A stretch of DNA of 42,697 nt from Candidatus Segetimicrobium genomatis (GTDB taxonomy: Bacteria; Sysuimicrobiota; Sysuimicrobiia; Sysuimicrobiales; Kaftiobacteriaceae). The DNA lies in the NCBI GenBank assembly GCA_005888595.1, contig VBAL01000028.1, positions 1 through 42,697 on the forward strand, in the 5' to 3' direction. A program made the position numbers and the translations under genes. The notes beneath the pieces are model-generated. The model had not been told where the DNA came from and did no database searches. It saw nothing but the letters and a program-made list of their open reading frames with translations. Every line of letters starts with the position of its first letter. Positions within the stretch are counted from its first letter, which is position 1. Shown here one piece after another: positions 1 through 8,283 of the stretch.

Positions 1-1620
1 TAGCGCCATGAAAGGGTCCTCCAGCCGGGAACCCATGCGCCGGGCCATCTGGAGAAGGCTCCGGAACTGTTCGGCGACGGTCGCGATCGGTTGATCCGAC
101 ATCAGTCCCGCGATCGGCAGGGGGAGTTTCGCTGCTTCCCGGCCGGCCACCGCCACAAGTCCGCCGCGCATCTCAAGGATCAGTTCGACCGCCGCCCGCA
201 TCGCGTCGTCGCTGCAGCCAACCACGATGATGTTGTGCGCATCATGCGCCACCGTCGATGCCAGCGCGCCGAGTTGCAGCCCGAAGCCCCGCACAAAGCC
301 CAGACCGGTGCGACCGCTGCCGGTGTGGCGCTCAATTACAGCCAGTTTGAGCAGGTCGCGACCGGGATCGGCGACGGCCTCTGCGTGTGAAATGGATGCC
401 TCGTCCGTGGCGGCTTTTGTCACGATCTGGTTGGAGACGATCTCGATGACGCGAATGTGGTTGCCTTCTGCCGGAATGTGAAACTGCAGCCCCGCCCGCG
501 GCACGCTCAGTGACACCGGGAGCGCAGGTAGTCGCAGCGGCCGTTCGTAGGGCAGTAGTTCGCCATCCCGCGCCACCAGCCGTCCGTGCCGGAATACCAG
601 CCTCACCCGCGGCGCCCGTACGTCGTCGAAGGCGATCAAGTCCGCGCGCCTGCCGGGGGCGATCGCCCCGCGATCGCGGAGTCCAAAGTATTCAGCCGCG
701 TTGAGGCTGGCCAGTTGGAACGCCAGCAGCGGCTCCAGTTCCAAGGCGATCGATTGCCGGACCATGGCATCGATATGTCCCTCGTCCAGCAGGGTCACCG
801 GCGTGCGGTCGTCGGTGCAGAAGACGAAGCGCCGCGACGTCTGCGGGGTGACCAGCGGGAGCAACTCGGCCAGGTTCCGTGCTCCGGTCGCCTCTCGGAT
901 CATGATCACCATCCCCCGGCGGAGCTTCTCCTGCGCTTCCTGACGGGTGGTGCACTCATGATCAGATCCGATGCCGGCGGCCACGTACGCGTTCAGATCG
1001 GCGCCCTGCAGTCCGGGCGCGTGGCCGTCAATCGGTCGGTCCCCCGCAGCGCGCAGTTTGGCCAGCACGTCCTCATCCGTTGCCAGCACGCCGTGGAAAT
1101 TCATCATTTCCGCGAGACCCAGCACCCACTTGTCCTGCAGCAGGCTTTCCAGATCGTAGGCCGAGAGCTGGGCGCCGGAACTTTCCAGCGGGCCGGCCGG
1201 CACGCATGACGACGCCATTACGAACACGGACAACGGATTGTACTTTGCGGCGTCCAGTATGTATCGGATGCCGGTCATGCCCAGCACGTTGGCGATCTCA
1301 TGCGGGTCGGCGATGACCGTGGTGGTCCCATGAGGGACGACGGCCCGCGCGAACTCCGGAACGTTCACCATCGAGCTCTCGATATGAACGTGGCCGTCGA
1401 TCAGGCCCGGGGCAAGGTAACTGCCGTGGAGATCCAGGACCTCGCGGGCCGGATAGGTGTCCGTTTCCGGTGGGGCGATCCCGGTGATCCGATCGCCGGT
1501 GATGGCGACGTCGGCCGGGATGATGTCGCAGGCGTAGAGGTCGAGGACGCGGGCGTTGGTCAGCAGGAGATCGGCAGGCTCTCTCCCACGGGCAACCCGG
1601 ATCAATCTGGCCAGGTCCAT
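1..1620 (-). CDS. ade: adenine deaminase, C-terminus cut by window edge
   Basis: The minus strand is open from the ATG at 1620 to the window edge (540 codons, no stop). Visible N-terminal motifs are DGHVHIESSM (metal-binding HxH) and GTTTVIADPHEIANVLG, followed by GLAEMMNFHGV; the last residues read EDPFMAL, a stretch found close to the C-terminus in this family, so only some tens of residues are missing. These are hallmarks of the Ade/AdeC amidohydrolase that converts adenine to hypoxanthine and ammonia in the cytosol. It opens the purine degradation island and is divergent from the phosphoribosyltransferase at 1851. The family assignment is strong; the gene end cannot be judged. Confidence 0.93.
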   Translation of the reverse strand, partial: MDLARLIRVARGREPADLLLTNARVLDLYACDIIPADVAITGDRITGIAPPETDTYPAREVLDLHGSYLAPGLIDGHVHIESSMVNVPEFARAVVPHGTTTVIADPHEIANVLGMTGIRYILDAAKYNPLSVFVMASSCVPAGPLESSGAQLSAYDLESLLQDKWVLGLAEMMNFHGVLATDEDVLAKLRAAGDRPIDGHAPGLQGADLNAYVAAGIGSDHECTTRQEAQEKLRRGMVIMIREATGARNLAELLPLVTPQTSRRFVFCTDDRTPVTLLDEGHIDAMVRQSIALELEPLLAFQLASLNAAEYFGLRDRGAIAPGRRADLIAFDDVRAPRVRLVFRHGRLVARDGELLPYERPLRLPALPVSLSVPRAGLQFHIPAEGNHIRVIEIVSNQIVTKAATDEASISHAEAVADPGRDLLKLAVIERHTGSGRTGLGFVRGFGLQLGALASTVAHDAHNIIVVGCSDDAMRAAVELILEMRGGLVAVAGREAAKLPLPIAGLMSDQPIATVAEQFRSLLQMARRMGSRLEDPFMAL

Positions 1621-1667
1621 TTTCCCGTGGTTTCGTTTTGAGTTAGACGGTTCCTCCGAGAAGAAAA

Positions 1668-1780
1668 GTCTCCCAGGTCTACCACGTCTTCCATGTCTAC
1701 CGGGTCTAACGACTAACTCGTGTAGTGGGTACTGAGACCTGGTAGACCTAGTCGACTTGGTAGACCCGGCAGACGTAGTC
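1668..1780. repeat. five-word inverted array, 9-nt words (R1)
   Basis: Left arm 1668-1712 is five consecutive 9-nt words of the form GTCTNCCRN; right arm 1736-1780 is five 9-nt words each starting with GAC (starts 1736, 1745, 1754, 1763, 1772), reading as the reverse complement of the left pattern. Spacer 23 nt. It fills the divergent spacer between adenine deaminase and the phosphoribosyltransferase. A transcript of either strand could form a long imperfect hairpin. A close relative lies at 37509-37630. Confidence 0.85.
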
Positions 1781-1850
1781 TTAAGAGGGATTCATTTCCG
1801 TTAGAAAGAAACTGCCGAAGGCGTTCCGAAATTACGAGTGAGGGGAAAAG

Positions 1851-2441
1851 ATGGCTCATATTTTGCCGTTCCGCGGCCAATCGAGCTACGATCTGGAGAT
1901 CGCTGGCACGGTCCGGAGCCTGCCGCTTATTCAGGTGTCCCCCGATACGTGGATCGCCTACTACTACAGCCTCGGCGACACCGAAGTCATCGACCGGGCG
2001 GCGCGGGAGCTGGCGCCGAAGATGAAGAACTGCGACCTCTTCGTGACCACCGAGACGAAGGGCATCCCGCTGGCGCATGCCATCGCCACGTACCTCGGGC
2101 TCAAACCCTACGTCGTATGCCGCAAAGAGATCCGCCCGTTCATGCTCTCCCCGGTGGTAGTGCGGTACAAGCCGATCACCGCGAAGATGGAACAGGAACT
2201 CTACATTGACGGCCGTGACTCGGTGAAGGTGAAGGGCAAACGGGTGGGGCTGGTGGATGACATCGTCAGCACGGGGGAGACGCTGCAGGCCATGGGCGAG
2301 CTGGTCCGGCGCGCCGGCGGTACCGTGGTGGCGAAGGCCGCCCTGCTCGTGGAAGGCGACGACCGCGCCGATGTACACCACCTCGGCATCCTGCCTGTCT
2401 TCAAGATGATGGATGCCGGCGGGGGCCAGCCGCATGGCTGA
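1851..2441 (+). CDS. purine phosphoribosyltransferase (xanthine/adenine type)
   Basis: The 196-residue protein carries the type I PRTase PRPP loop VDDIVSTGET at about residues 135-144. It would transfer phosphoribose from PRPP to a free purine base, salvaging it to the nucleotide. Base specificity (adenine, xanthine or hypoxanthine) cannot be read from the motif; its place beside adenine deaminase and the urate genes only supports a purine. A GAGGGGA ribosome binding site precedes the ATG. The stop overlaps the start of the HIU hydrolase gene (ATG at 2434), implying translational coupling and an operon 1851-3205. It could alternatively be regulatory, as some PRTase-fold proteins are, but no extra DNA-binding domain is visible. 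Confidence 0.8.
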   Translation: MAHILPFRGQSSYDLEIAGTVRSLPLIQVSPDTWIAYYYSLGDTEVIDRAARELAPKMKNCDLFVTTETKGIPLAHAIATYLGLKPYVVCRKEIRPFMLSPVVVRYKPITAKMEQELYIDGRDSVKVKGKRVGLVDDIVSTGETLQAMGELVRRAGGTVVAKAALLVEGDDRADVHHLGILPVFKMMDAGGGQPHG

Positions 2442-2745
2442 GCGGCGTCCGTCCATCTCCACGCATGTGCTGGATACGGACCGCGGCCTGCCCGCACGGG
2501 GTGTGCGCGTTGAGCTGTACCGGCAGGGCCGGCTGGTCTCGGCCCAGCAGACTAACGATGATGGCCGCGTCGCCGATCTGGTTCAGGGCGCACTGGAAGC
2601 GGGTGTCTACCGGCTGGTCTTCCATGTGCCATCGCCGTTCTTCTCGAAGCTGGAGGTCGAGTTCAACGTGGCCGATGCCGGCCGTCACCACCACATTCCG
2701 CTGATCGTTGCTCCCTACATGTGCGCAACATATCGCGGTTCCTGA
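2434..2745 (+). CDS. uraH: 5-hydroxyisourate hydrolase (transthyretin-like)
   Basis: This 103-residue protein opens with STHVLDTDRGLPARG and ends with YRGS, the two signature ends of HIU hydrolases (PucM/UraH); the C-terminal HHHIPLIVAP supplies the usual histidine-rich active-site strand. The enzyme hydrolyses 5-hydroxyisourate, the uricase product, to OHCU. The ATG at 2434 lies inside the end of the upstream PRTase gene; an ATG at 2413 would add seven residues but would deepen the overlap. Full length for the family. Next gene is the following enzyme of the pathway (UraD). Confidence 0.93.
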   Translation: MAERRPSISTHVLDTDRGLPARGVRVELYRQGRLVSAQQTNDDGRVADLVQGALEAGVYRLVFHVPSPFFSKLEVEFNVADAGRHHHIPLIVAPYMCATYRGS

Positions 2746-2794
2746 ACCCACACGAGCAACACGACCTACACAATCTACACAATCTATGAAACTT
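2741..2794. repeat. single-arm array of 9-nt words (R2)
   Basis: From 2750 there are four consecutive 9-nt words: ACACGAGCA, ACACGACCT, ACACAATCT, ACACAATCT, immediately followed by the uraD start codon at 2786; the fifth phase (ATGAAACTT) carries the start. No complementary second arm is visible nearby. It separates uraH from uraD and no clear Shine-Dalgarno sequence is present in it. Confidence 0.65.
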
Positions 2795-3205
2795 ACTGTG
2801 GAGGAATTGAGTCGCCTGTTCGAGGGACGCTCCAAGTTTGTGGACCGGCTGGCGCAGTACGATGATCCACTCCGGCGTGCGCGGGAGGTGCTGCGATCGC
2901 TAGCGGACGAAGAACTTCGCGAAGCGTTGAACGCCCACCCTCGAATTGGCGATCGGTCTGTTTCCGCTGCCTCGGTGGCAGAGCAGGGAACTCAGGAAGA
3001 TCAGTCGATAATAGCAGAGTTGAACCGGCTCAACCGCGCATATGAATCGAAGTTTGGTTTCCGGTTTGTGGTGTTCGTGAACAGGCGTCCACGGTCGCAG
3101 ATCATTCCCGTGCTGCGGGAGCGGCTTGCCCGGACCCGCGAACAAGAAGTGGCCACCGCCATAGATGAGCTGGTTGCTATTGCGGAAGATCGGCACCGAA
3201 AATAG
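2786..3205 (+). CDS. uraD: OHCU decarboxylase
   Basis: The 139-residue protein contains AHPRIGD (residues 50-56), whose His is the catalytic acid/base in this family, an EQ-containing loop, and FGFRFVVFVNRRPRSQIIPVLRERL in shortened form, matching the UraD C-terminal half (family proteins run about 160-170 residues, so this one is compact). It decarboxylates OHCU stereospecifically to (S)-allantoin. It completes uraH-uraD in order. The start at 2786 directly follows the 9-nt word array; upstream in-frame residues would be encoded by repeat sequence and are therefore excluded. Confidence 0.88.
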   Translation: MKLTVEELSRLFEGRSKFVDRLAQYDDPLRRAREVLRSLADEELREALNAHPRIGDRSVSAASVAEQGTQEDQSIIAELNRLNRAYESKFGFRFVVFVNRRPRSQIIPVLRERLARTREQEVATAIDELVAIAEDRHRK

Positions 3206-3313
3206 GGAAGAAGGAAGAGGGAAGAAGAAAGACAGGGAACGTGAAGAGGGGAAACCTTTAGAGCTGAACGACGAAGCGGTCCCCCTCTTCCATTTTCCCT
3301 CTTCCTTCTTCCT
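3206..3313. repeat. five-word inverted array, 7-nt words (R3)
   Basis: Left arm 3206-3240 is five 7-nt words (GGAAGAA, GGAAGAG, GGAAGAA, GAAAGAC, AGGGAAC); right arm 3279-3313 is five 7-nt words of TCTTCCN type. The arms are reverse complements in pattern, with a 38-nt spacer. It begins at the base after the uraD stop and ends just before the stop of the convergent BMP gene, so it sits where a bidirectional terminator would be. Confidence 0.8.
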
Positions 3314-3318
3314 TTGTG

Positions 3319-4482
3319 TTACGGTTCGCCCGGCCACGGGCCGACCACACCCGAAGCCGCCCATTCCATGCTGGTGAGCTCGGCCACCGTCAGCGTCTGG
3401 CCGGCTGGGACCCGGAGGACGCCCTTCCGATCCTTGATGGGTCCCGCAAAAGGATCGAACGCGACCGGATTCTTCGACATCTGCGCAATGCGTTTCTGCA
3501 CGAGATCGTAGACAGAGAGTGTGCCGAGGTCCTCCGTCTTCACCGTCGCCGCCTTCAGCCTCGACACGAACAGCGGGTTGATCATCATTCCGGGTTCTGC
3601 GCCTACCTCCACAGCCTTCTCGGCCAGCAGCCACCAGTAGTCGACGTTCTGCAGGTTGTCGGCCGAGTACTTTCCGGCGAGGACTTTCCGCAGGAAGTCG
3701 AGGTAAATCGTCTCCCAGTGCACCAGTTCACCAGAGACCACTTGCTTGGGCGCGAACTTGTACATGGGCGAGTAGTGCGCGAAACTCAGCAAGTTCTTCT
3801 TGGCCGATTCCTGGATCACGGTGGGGCTGTCCTCAGTAAAGGCGAACACGTCCACCCCGTCGGCGATCAACGCCTGCGTGGCTTCCTTGGCTTTCGGCGG
3901 GCTAAACCAGTCCTGGAGCCAGCGCACCTGGATGGTGGCCTGCGGATTGACGGCCCTCACCCCCAAGGCGTACGCGTCAAGGTGCCGTTTGACTTCCGGA
4001 ATCGGGAAGGCGCCAACGTATCCGACCTTGTTCGTCTTCGTGAGCGCGCCGGCCATCAGGCCGTTTAAGTAGTAAACTTGGTAGAAGTCGGCCATGTACG
4101 TGGCGAGGTTCCGCGCGCGTTTGAAGCCACTGGCGTGCGCGAAGATGACGTTCGGATACCGCTGCGCGGCGGCCACGGTGCCGTCCATGAAACCAAAGCT
4201 GGTGGTAAAGATCACCTTCGCGCCCTGGGCAACAAGCCGATCGATGAAGGGCTCGACCCGTCCTTCGGGCACGGATTCCACGTAGAGCGTCTCGACGGGC
4301 AGCTGCTGCTCTACGAGACGCCTGGCGACGTCATGGGCATTGGTCCATCCATAGTCGCCGATGGGACCGACGTAGATAAATCCCACCTTGAGCTTCTGCT
4401 GCGCGTACCCCATCGGGATGAACGCCAGCAGTACTGCGATCACCACGGCTGATGTCAGCCAGCGGCTAACGTGCCCCCTCAT
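3319..4482 (-). CDS. BMP-family ABC transporter substrate-binding protein
   Basis: The 387-residue exported protein starts MRGHVSRWLTSAVVIAVLLAF and ends its signal peptide near GYAQQ; there is no lipobox cysteine. The mature protein shows the BMP pattern (KVGFIYVGPIGDYGWTNAHD; TSFGFMDGTVAAAQRYP). BMP proteins bind nucleosides or purine-type ligands for ABC import; the surrounding catabolic genes suggest a purine or ureide ligand (inference). The ATG at 4482 is chosen because GGAGG at 4494-4498 sits 11 nt upstream; a GTG at 4494 would overlap that site. It is the last gene of the leftward transporter operon, separated from the permease by a palindromic repeat. Confidence 0.88.
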   Translation of the reverse strand: MRGHVSRWLTSAVVIAVLLAFIPMGYAQQKLKVGFIYVGPIGDYGWTNAHDVARRLVEQQLPVETLYVESVPEGRVEPFIDRLVAQGAKVIFTTSFGFMDGTVAAAQRYPNVIFAHASGFKRARNLATYMADFYQVYYLNGLMAGALTKTNKVGYVGAFPIPEVKRHLDAYALGVRAVNPQATIQVRWLQDWFSPPKAKEATQALIADGVDVFAFTEDSPTVIQESAKKNLLSFAHYSPMYKFAPKQVVSGELVHWETIYLDFLRKVLAGKYSADNLQNVDYWWLLAEKAVEVGAEPGMMINPLFVSRLKAATVKTEDLGTLSVYDLVQKRIAQMSKNPVAFDPFAGPIKDRKGVLRVPAGQTLTVAELTSMEWAASGVVGPWPGEP

Positions 4483-4582
4483 CGCTACATGCACCTCCGG
4501 CCTGATAAGCTACCTGCTAGGCTTTGCAGGCTACAGTTCGCTTCGATCGCTCACCTCCCCTTGCGGCAATTCCCACAGGACC

Positions 4583-4664
4583 CTGTCATTGCGAGGGCCG
4601 AAGGCCCGAAGCAATCCCCGTTTCGCGCGAGATTGCTTCGTCGCTACGCTCCTCGCAATGACAG
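4583..4664. repeat. REP-like palindrome, copy a
   Basis: Outer arms CTGTCATTGCGAGG and CCTCGCAATGACAG are exact reverse complements, with inner complementary segments GAAGCAATC and GATTGCTTCG. The same element occurs at 9178-9253. This TCATTGCGAGG palindrome type recurs as a dispersed intergenic repeat in many unrelated bacterial genomes (recollection, not searched). It lies inside the transporter operon between permease and binding protein. Confidence 0.85.
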
Positions 4665-4681
4665 AAGTAGGTGACATCCCG

Positions 4682-5551
4682 CTACCGTTCGCCGCGGAGG
4701 TAGGGCAGCCCCAGTGCCGCCGGCGCCTGCCAGGCGCGGGCGCCCCAACGCGCTGCTATCGCCAGGACCAGGATCGTGAAGGCGAAGGGCATCATCTGCA
4801 AGGGCTCCGGTGGGATCCACGCTTGGAGGCGGAACGAGAGATGGAACAGCGTGCCAAACAACAGCGCCGCGCCGATGGCCCGCAGCGGATCCCAACTGGC
4901 GAAGATCGCCAGGGCGACGACGATCCATCCGATACCACCCGTCATGCCCTCGGTCCACGACGGCCGGTACGCTACGGACAGGAATCCTCCCGCCACACCC
5001 GCCAGCATGCCGCCGAATACGACGGCGAGATAGCGCACGAGTGCGACGTCGATGCCCATAGCGTCCGCTGCTGCGGGGGACTCTCCGACCGTGCGCAGAA
5101 TGATGCCCCACCGCGTGTGATACAGAAGCGCCCACAACGCCACGGCCAGCAGCACCCCCAGCGGAGGTAGGATCGAAAGTTCCGGGAGCGGGTTGCTGAG
5201 CGGGAAACCTTCCCAACCTCGTCCCAGCAATCCCGCCAGTCCCAACCCGAGCATAGACAGGGCCAGTCCCGACACGAACTGGTTGGCACGCAGGGTGACC
5301 GAGACGAACGCGTGAAGCAGCGCGGCCATGCCGCCGATTACAGCGGCGACAAGCAGACCAAGTCCCGGGTGACCGGTCACCTGCGCCGCGGCGAACGCGA
5401 AGAACGCCCCCAGGATCATCATGCCTTCCACGCCGAGATTGACGACCCCGGCTCGCTCGGCATAGATCTCGCCAAGCGCTCCCCACAATAGCGGTGTGCC
5501 CAGCGCCATCCCTCTGACCAGGACGCCGAGGATCCAGTCCACTACTCCCAT
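4682..5551 (-). CDS. ABC transporter permease, BmpD/NupQ type
   Basis: The 289-residue polytopic protein has the BPD_transp_2 layout: MGVVDWILGVLVRGMALGTP then LLWGALGEIYAERAGVVNLG, followed by GVEGMMILGAFFAF. The GEIYAERAGVVNLGVEGMM block is characteristic of the second permease in nucleoside/BMP importers. It would form the membrane channel with the permease at 5542. Its ATG lies inside the end of that gene (10-nt overlap), a coupling that usually keeps permease pairs stoichiometric. Confidence 0.9.
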   Translation of the reverse strand: MGVVDWILGVLVRGMALGTPLLWGALGEIYAERAGVVNLGVEGMMILGAFFAFAAAQVTGHPGLGLLVAAVIGGMAALLHAFVSVTLRANQFVSGLALSMLGLGLAGLLGRGWEGFPLSNPLPELSILPPLGVLLAVALWALLYHTRWGIILRTVGESPAAADAMGIDVALVRYLAVVFGGMLAGVAGGFLSVAYRPSWTEGMTGGIGWIVVALAIFASWDPLRAIGAALLFGTLFHLSFRLQAWIPPEPLQMMPFAFTILVLAIAARWGARAWQAPAALGLPYLRGER

Positions 5552-6615
5552 TGTTCTTCGCCCGAGGGCCGGTGAGGCGCCGCTGCGGGCGCCGGGGGGT
5601 CGGCGGGTGCAGGTCTGGGCGCCCACCTCACGCGGTACGCCAGCAGTCGCTCGCTGCCGATCAAGAAAAACAGAATCAGCCCGTTGAACACGCTGGTGAC
5701 CCGGAACGGCATCTGGAGGGATACCTGCATCACGTCGCCGCTGCTGTAGATCAACCCGAAGAGCGTCGCGGTGATCAGCGTGGCCAGCGCCTGTCCTCTC
5801 GCCAGCCATGCGACAATGATCGCGGTGTACCCGTAGCCGAGCGAGACCTGATTGGGATCCAGGAGCTTGTGGTGCACGCCCGCAACCTCTCCGACGCCGG
5901 CGAGCCCCGCCGCTCCACCGGAGAGCAGCATGACCAGCAGCGTCGTCCGGAGCGCGTTGATGCCGACATAGCGCGCCGCCTCGGGATTCTCGCCCTGCAC
6001 GCGGATCGCAAACCCCAGCCGGGTGCGGGCCAGCAGTACTGCGCATCCCGCGGCCAGCACAACGCCCAGCGCCAGCGTCGGCCAGTGAATGCGGGTCCCC
6101 GGAATGAGGGGCAGCCAGGCAGCCGCCGGGAACTGATCCGTGTAGGCGAAGCCGCGCACGCTCGGGCCTCTCCAGGGGCCGGTCACCAGCCAGCTGACGA
6201 AGTACAGCGCGATGTAGTTCATCATAAGCGTCGTGATCACTTCGTTGACGTTCAGCCGGAGCTTCAGCAGACTGGGCAGCAACCCCCACAGCGCGCCGCC
6301 CACGAATCCGGCGGCGAACATCACCGGCAGCGTCATGGGGCCTCGAACCGGCGTAAACAACGCCACGCCCGTGGCGGCCACAGCGCCGGCCAGTAACTGG
6401 CCTTCAGCGCCGATGTTGTAGAACTGGGCGCGGAACGCGAGGACGAGCCCGACACCGGTCAGGAGGAGTGGAATGGTGGATCGGAAGATCTCCGGGAACG
6501 CTCCGGGGACCACGAGGGCGTCGTGGGCGATGACGGCGTACGCGTGGATCGGATTGATCCCGTACGCCGAGAAGATGCCACCCGCGGCGATAAAGGCCGC
6601 GAAGATGGCGACCAC
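5542..6615 (-). CDS. ABC transporter permease, BmpC/NupP type
   Basis: The 357-residue permease has the usual FRAQFYNIGAEGQLLAGAV segment (EAA-like coupling region of this family), LNVNEVITTLMMNYIAL and GVHHKLLDPNQVSLGYGYTA. Start choice is awkward: the only standard start in frame after the upstream stop is GTG 6615, which already lies in the first membrane segment region (VVAIFAAFIAAGG). Homologues commonly have 15-30 residues before it, and the in-frame sequence up to the preceding stop does encode plausible residues without a standard start, so a non-standard start or a sequence error near 6620-6685 is possible. The C-terminal proline/alanine-rich tail ends at 5542. Confidence 0.85.
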   Translation of the reverse strand: MVAIFAAFIAAGGIFSAYGINPIHAYAVIAHDALVVPGAFPEIFRSTIPLLLTGVGLVLAFRAQFYNIGAEGQLLAGAVAATGVALFTPVRGPMTLPVMFAAGFVGGALWGLLPSLLKLRLNVNEVITTLMMNYIALYFVSWLVTGPWRGPSVRGFAYTDQFPAAAWLPLIPGTRIHWPTLALGVVLAAGCAVLLARTRLGFAIRVQGENPEAARYVGINALRTTLLVMLLSGGAAGLAGVGEVAGVHHKLLDPNQVSLGYGYTAIIVAWLARGQALATLITATLFGLIYSSGDVMQVSLQMPFRVTSVFNGLILFFLIGSERLLAYRVRWAPRPAPADPPAPAAAPHRPSGEEQWE

Positions 6616-6684
6616 GCCCCGGAGGGTTGACTTACCTCGATGCGAAATGGCCCGAGTTGCTTCACGGCATACTACACCCTCCGC

Positions 6685-8235
6685 TTAGACACGCTGCCCG
6701 GCCATCAGCAAACCAACTGTTTCCCGATCGGTGCCCGCGGGCACGACCGCGACGAGCTCGCCGCCGTACATGACGCCGATTCTGTCAGCCAGGGCCCGAA
6801 TTTCGTCCAAGTCTTCTGACACCAGCAGCACCGCCGCACAGTCGTCCCGTCGCTGCAGCAGCAATCGGTGGATCCGGTCGGTGGTGCTGACATCGAGCCC
6901 GTACGTCGGGTGCGCCGCGATGATGAGGTCCGGACGGTGGGAGAGCTCACGCGCCAGGATGAGCTTCTGGATGTTACCGCCAGACAGCAGACGTGCCGGC
7001 GTGCGCGGGCTGGGCGTCTGGATGCTGTACTCGACGATCAGCTGCTGGGCAAAGCGCGTGGCGCTGACATAGTCCATGAGCGGTCCACGGGAGAACGGGG
7101 GCTCTTCATACCGCCGCAAGATGGCGTTTTCGGTCACGGACATCGGCGGCACGATGCCCATCCGTATTCGCTCCTCCGGGATGTGCGCCACGCCCATCTT
7201 TGACATCGTGCGTGGAGACCACCGGCTGACGTCGCGGTCCAACGCTGTGACGCGGCCGCGCTCCACCCGGCGCAGTCCGGTGAGCGCTTCGACAAGTTCG
7301 CGCTGGCCGTTGCCGGCCACACCGGCGATCCCGAGAATCTCCTGCCGGTGCAATACGAACGAAACGCCGCGCACCACCGGCAGGCCGCGATCACCCTGGA
7401 CCCAGAGGTCCTCGACCACCAGGGCAGGCGCACCGGTTCCCGGCCGGCGGGCAGGGAGCTGAAAGTCGACATCATGTCCCACCATCATCCGGGCCAGCTG
7501 AGGTTTGCTTGCCATTCCGACGGGCACGGTGTCGATCACGCGGCCCTTGCGCATCACCGTGACGCGGTCCGCCGCCGCCAGCACTTCATCGAGTTTGTGC
7601 GTGATGAAGATGACCGACTTGCCCTCCTCCTTCATCCGCCGCAGGACCCCGAACAACTGCGTGGCTTCCTGCGGCGTCAAGACGCTGGTCGGCTCATCGA
7701 GAATCAGGATCTCGGCGCCCCGCAGCAGCGCCTTCAGGATCTCCACCCGCTGCTGCTCACTGATTGACAGGTGCCAGACGGCGGCGTGCGGGTCAACACG
7801 CAGACCGTAGCGGTCCGCAAACGCGTTGATCTGCATCTCTACGCCGCGCACCGGGAGAAGGAAGCGCGTGCCCGATAGGCCCAGGGCGACATTCTCTGCC
7901 ACCGTATGCCGGCGGACAAGCAGGAAATGCTGCGGCACCATGCCGACCCCATGCGCGATGGCGTCACGCGGCGAGCGGACGCGGACTTCGCGGCCATCGA
8001 TCACAATCTCCCCCGCGTCGGGCTGGTAAATGCCGTAGAGAATGTTCATGAGCGTGGTCTTGCCGGCGCCGTTCTCGCCCAGCAGGGCATGGACTTCGCC
8101 TCTGCGGACGTCCAGCGTCACGCGGTCGTTGGCGACGACTCCAGGGAAGGTCTTGCTGATCTCTTTGACGGCGAGGCGAACGGAGGCGCCGGACGGCACC
8201 GACGGCAACGCCGAGGGTGCAGATGCGGAATGCAT
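6685..8235 (-). CDS. ABC transporter ATP-binding protein, double NBD
   Basis: The 516-residue protein has two nucleotide-binding domains, as in RbsA/NupO-type importers. NBD1 has an intact Walker A GENGAGKTT (about residues 53-61), signature LSISEQQRVEILKAL and Walker B ILILDEPTS. NBD2 has a degenerate Walker A (GVAGNGQRE), signature LSGGNIQKLILAREL and LIIAAHPTYGLDV. Such asymmetry is normal in this family. It leads the importer operon and is divergent, across 48 bp, from the molybdenum hydroxylase operon, so both promoters must lie in or near 8236-8283. ATG 8235 is chosen because it leaves about 18 residues before the NBD; further upstream sequence is antisense to xdh. Confidence 0.93.
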   Translation of the reverse strand: MHSASAPSALPSVPSGASVRLAVKEISKTFPGVVANDRVTLDVRRGEVHALLGENGAGKTTLMNILYGIYQPDAGEIVIDGREVRVRSPRDAIAHGVGMVPQHFLLVRRHTVAENVALGLSGTRFLLPVRGVEMQINAFADRYGLRVDPHAAVWHLSISEQQRVEILKALLRGAEILILDEPTSVLTPQEATQLFGVLRRMKEEGKSVIFITHKLDEVLAAADRVTVMRKGRVIDTVPVGMASKPQLARMMVGHDVDFQLPARRPGTGAPALVVEDLWVQGDRGLPVVRGVSFVLHRQEILGIAGVAGNGQRELVEALTGLRRVERGRVTALDRDVSRWSPRTMSKMGVAHIPEERIRMGIVPPMSVTENAILRRYEEPPFSRGPLMDYVSATRFAQQLIVEYSIQTPSPRTPARLLSGGNIQKLILARELSHRPDLIIAAHPTYGLDVSTTDRIHRLLLQRRDDCAAVLLVSEDLDEIRALADRIGVMYGGELVAVVPAGTDRETVGLLMAGQRV

Positions 8236-8283
8236 ATGGGAGGGTTCGCTGCAGGAGCCGCAAGAAACCTGTGTGGAAACGTC

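Noticed and set aside
586-1209. Plus-strand frame of 207 codons over adenine deaminase
   Set aside because: The minus strand is continuously open with clear Ade motifs; the plus frame is arginine/histidine-rich shadow.
8236-8283. Divergent promoter pair between ABC ATPase and xdhB
   Set aside because: A promoter pair must be here or inside the genes, but no -10/-35 match is convincing in 48 bp, so no site is called.
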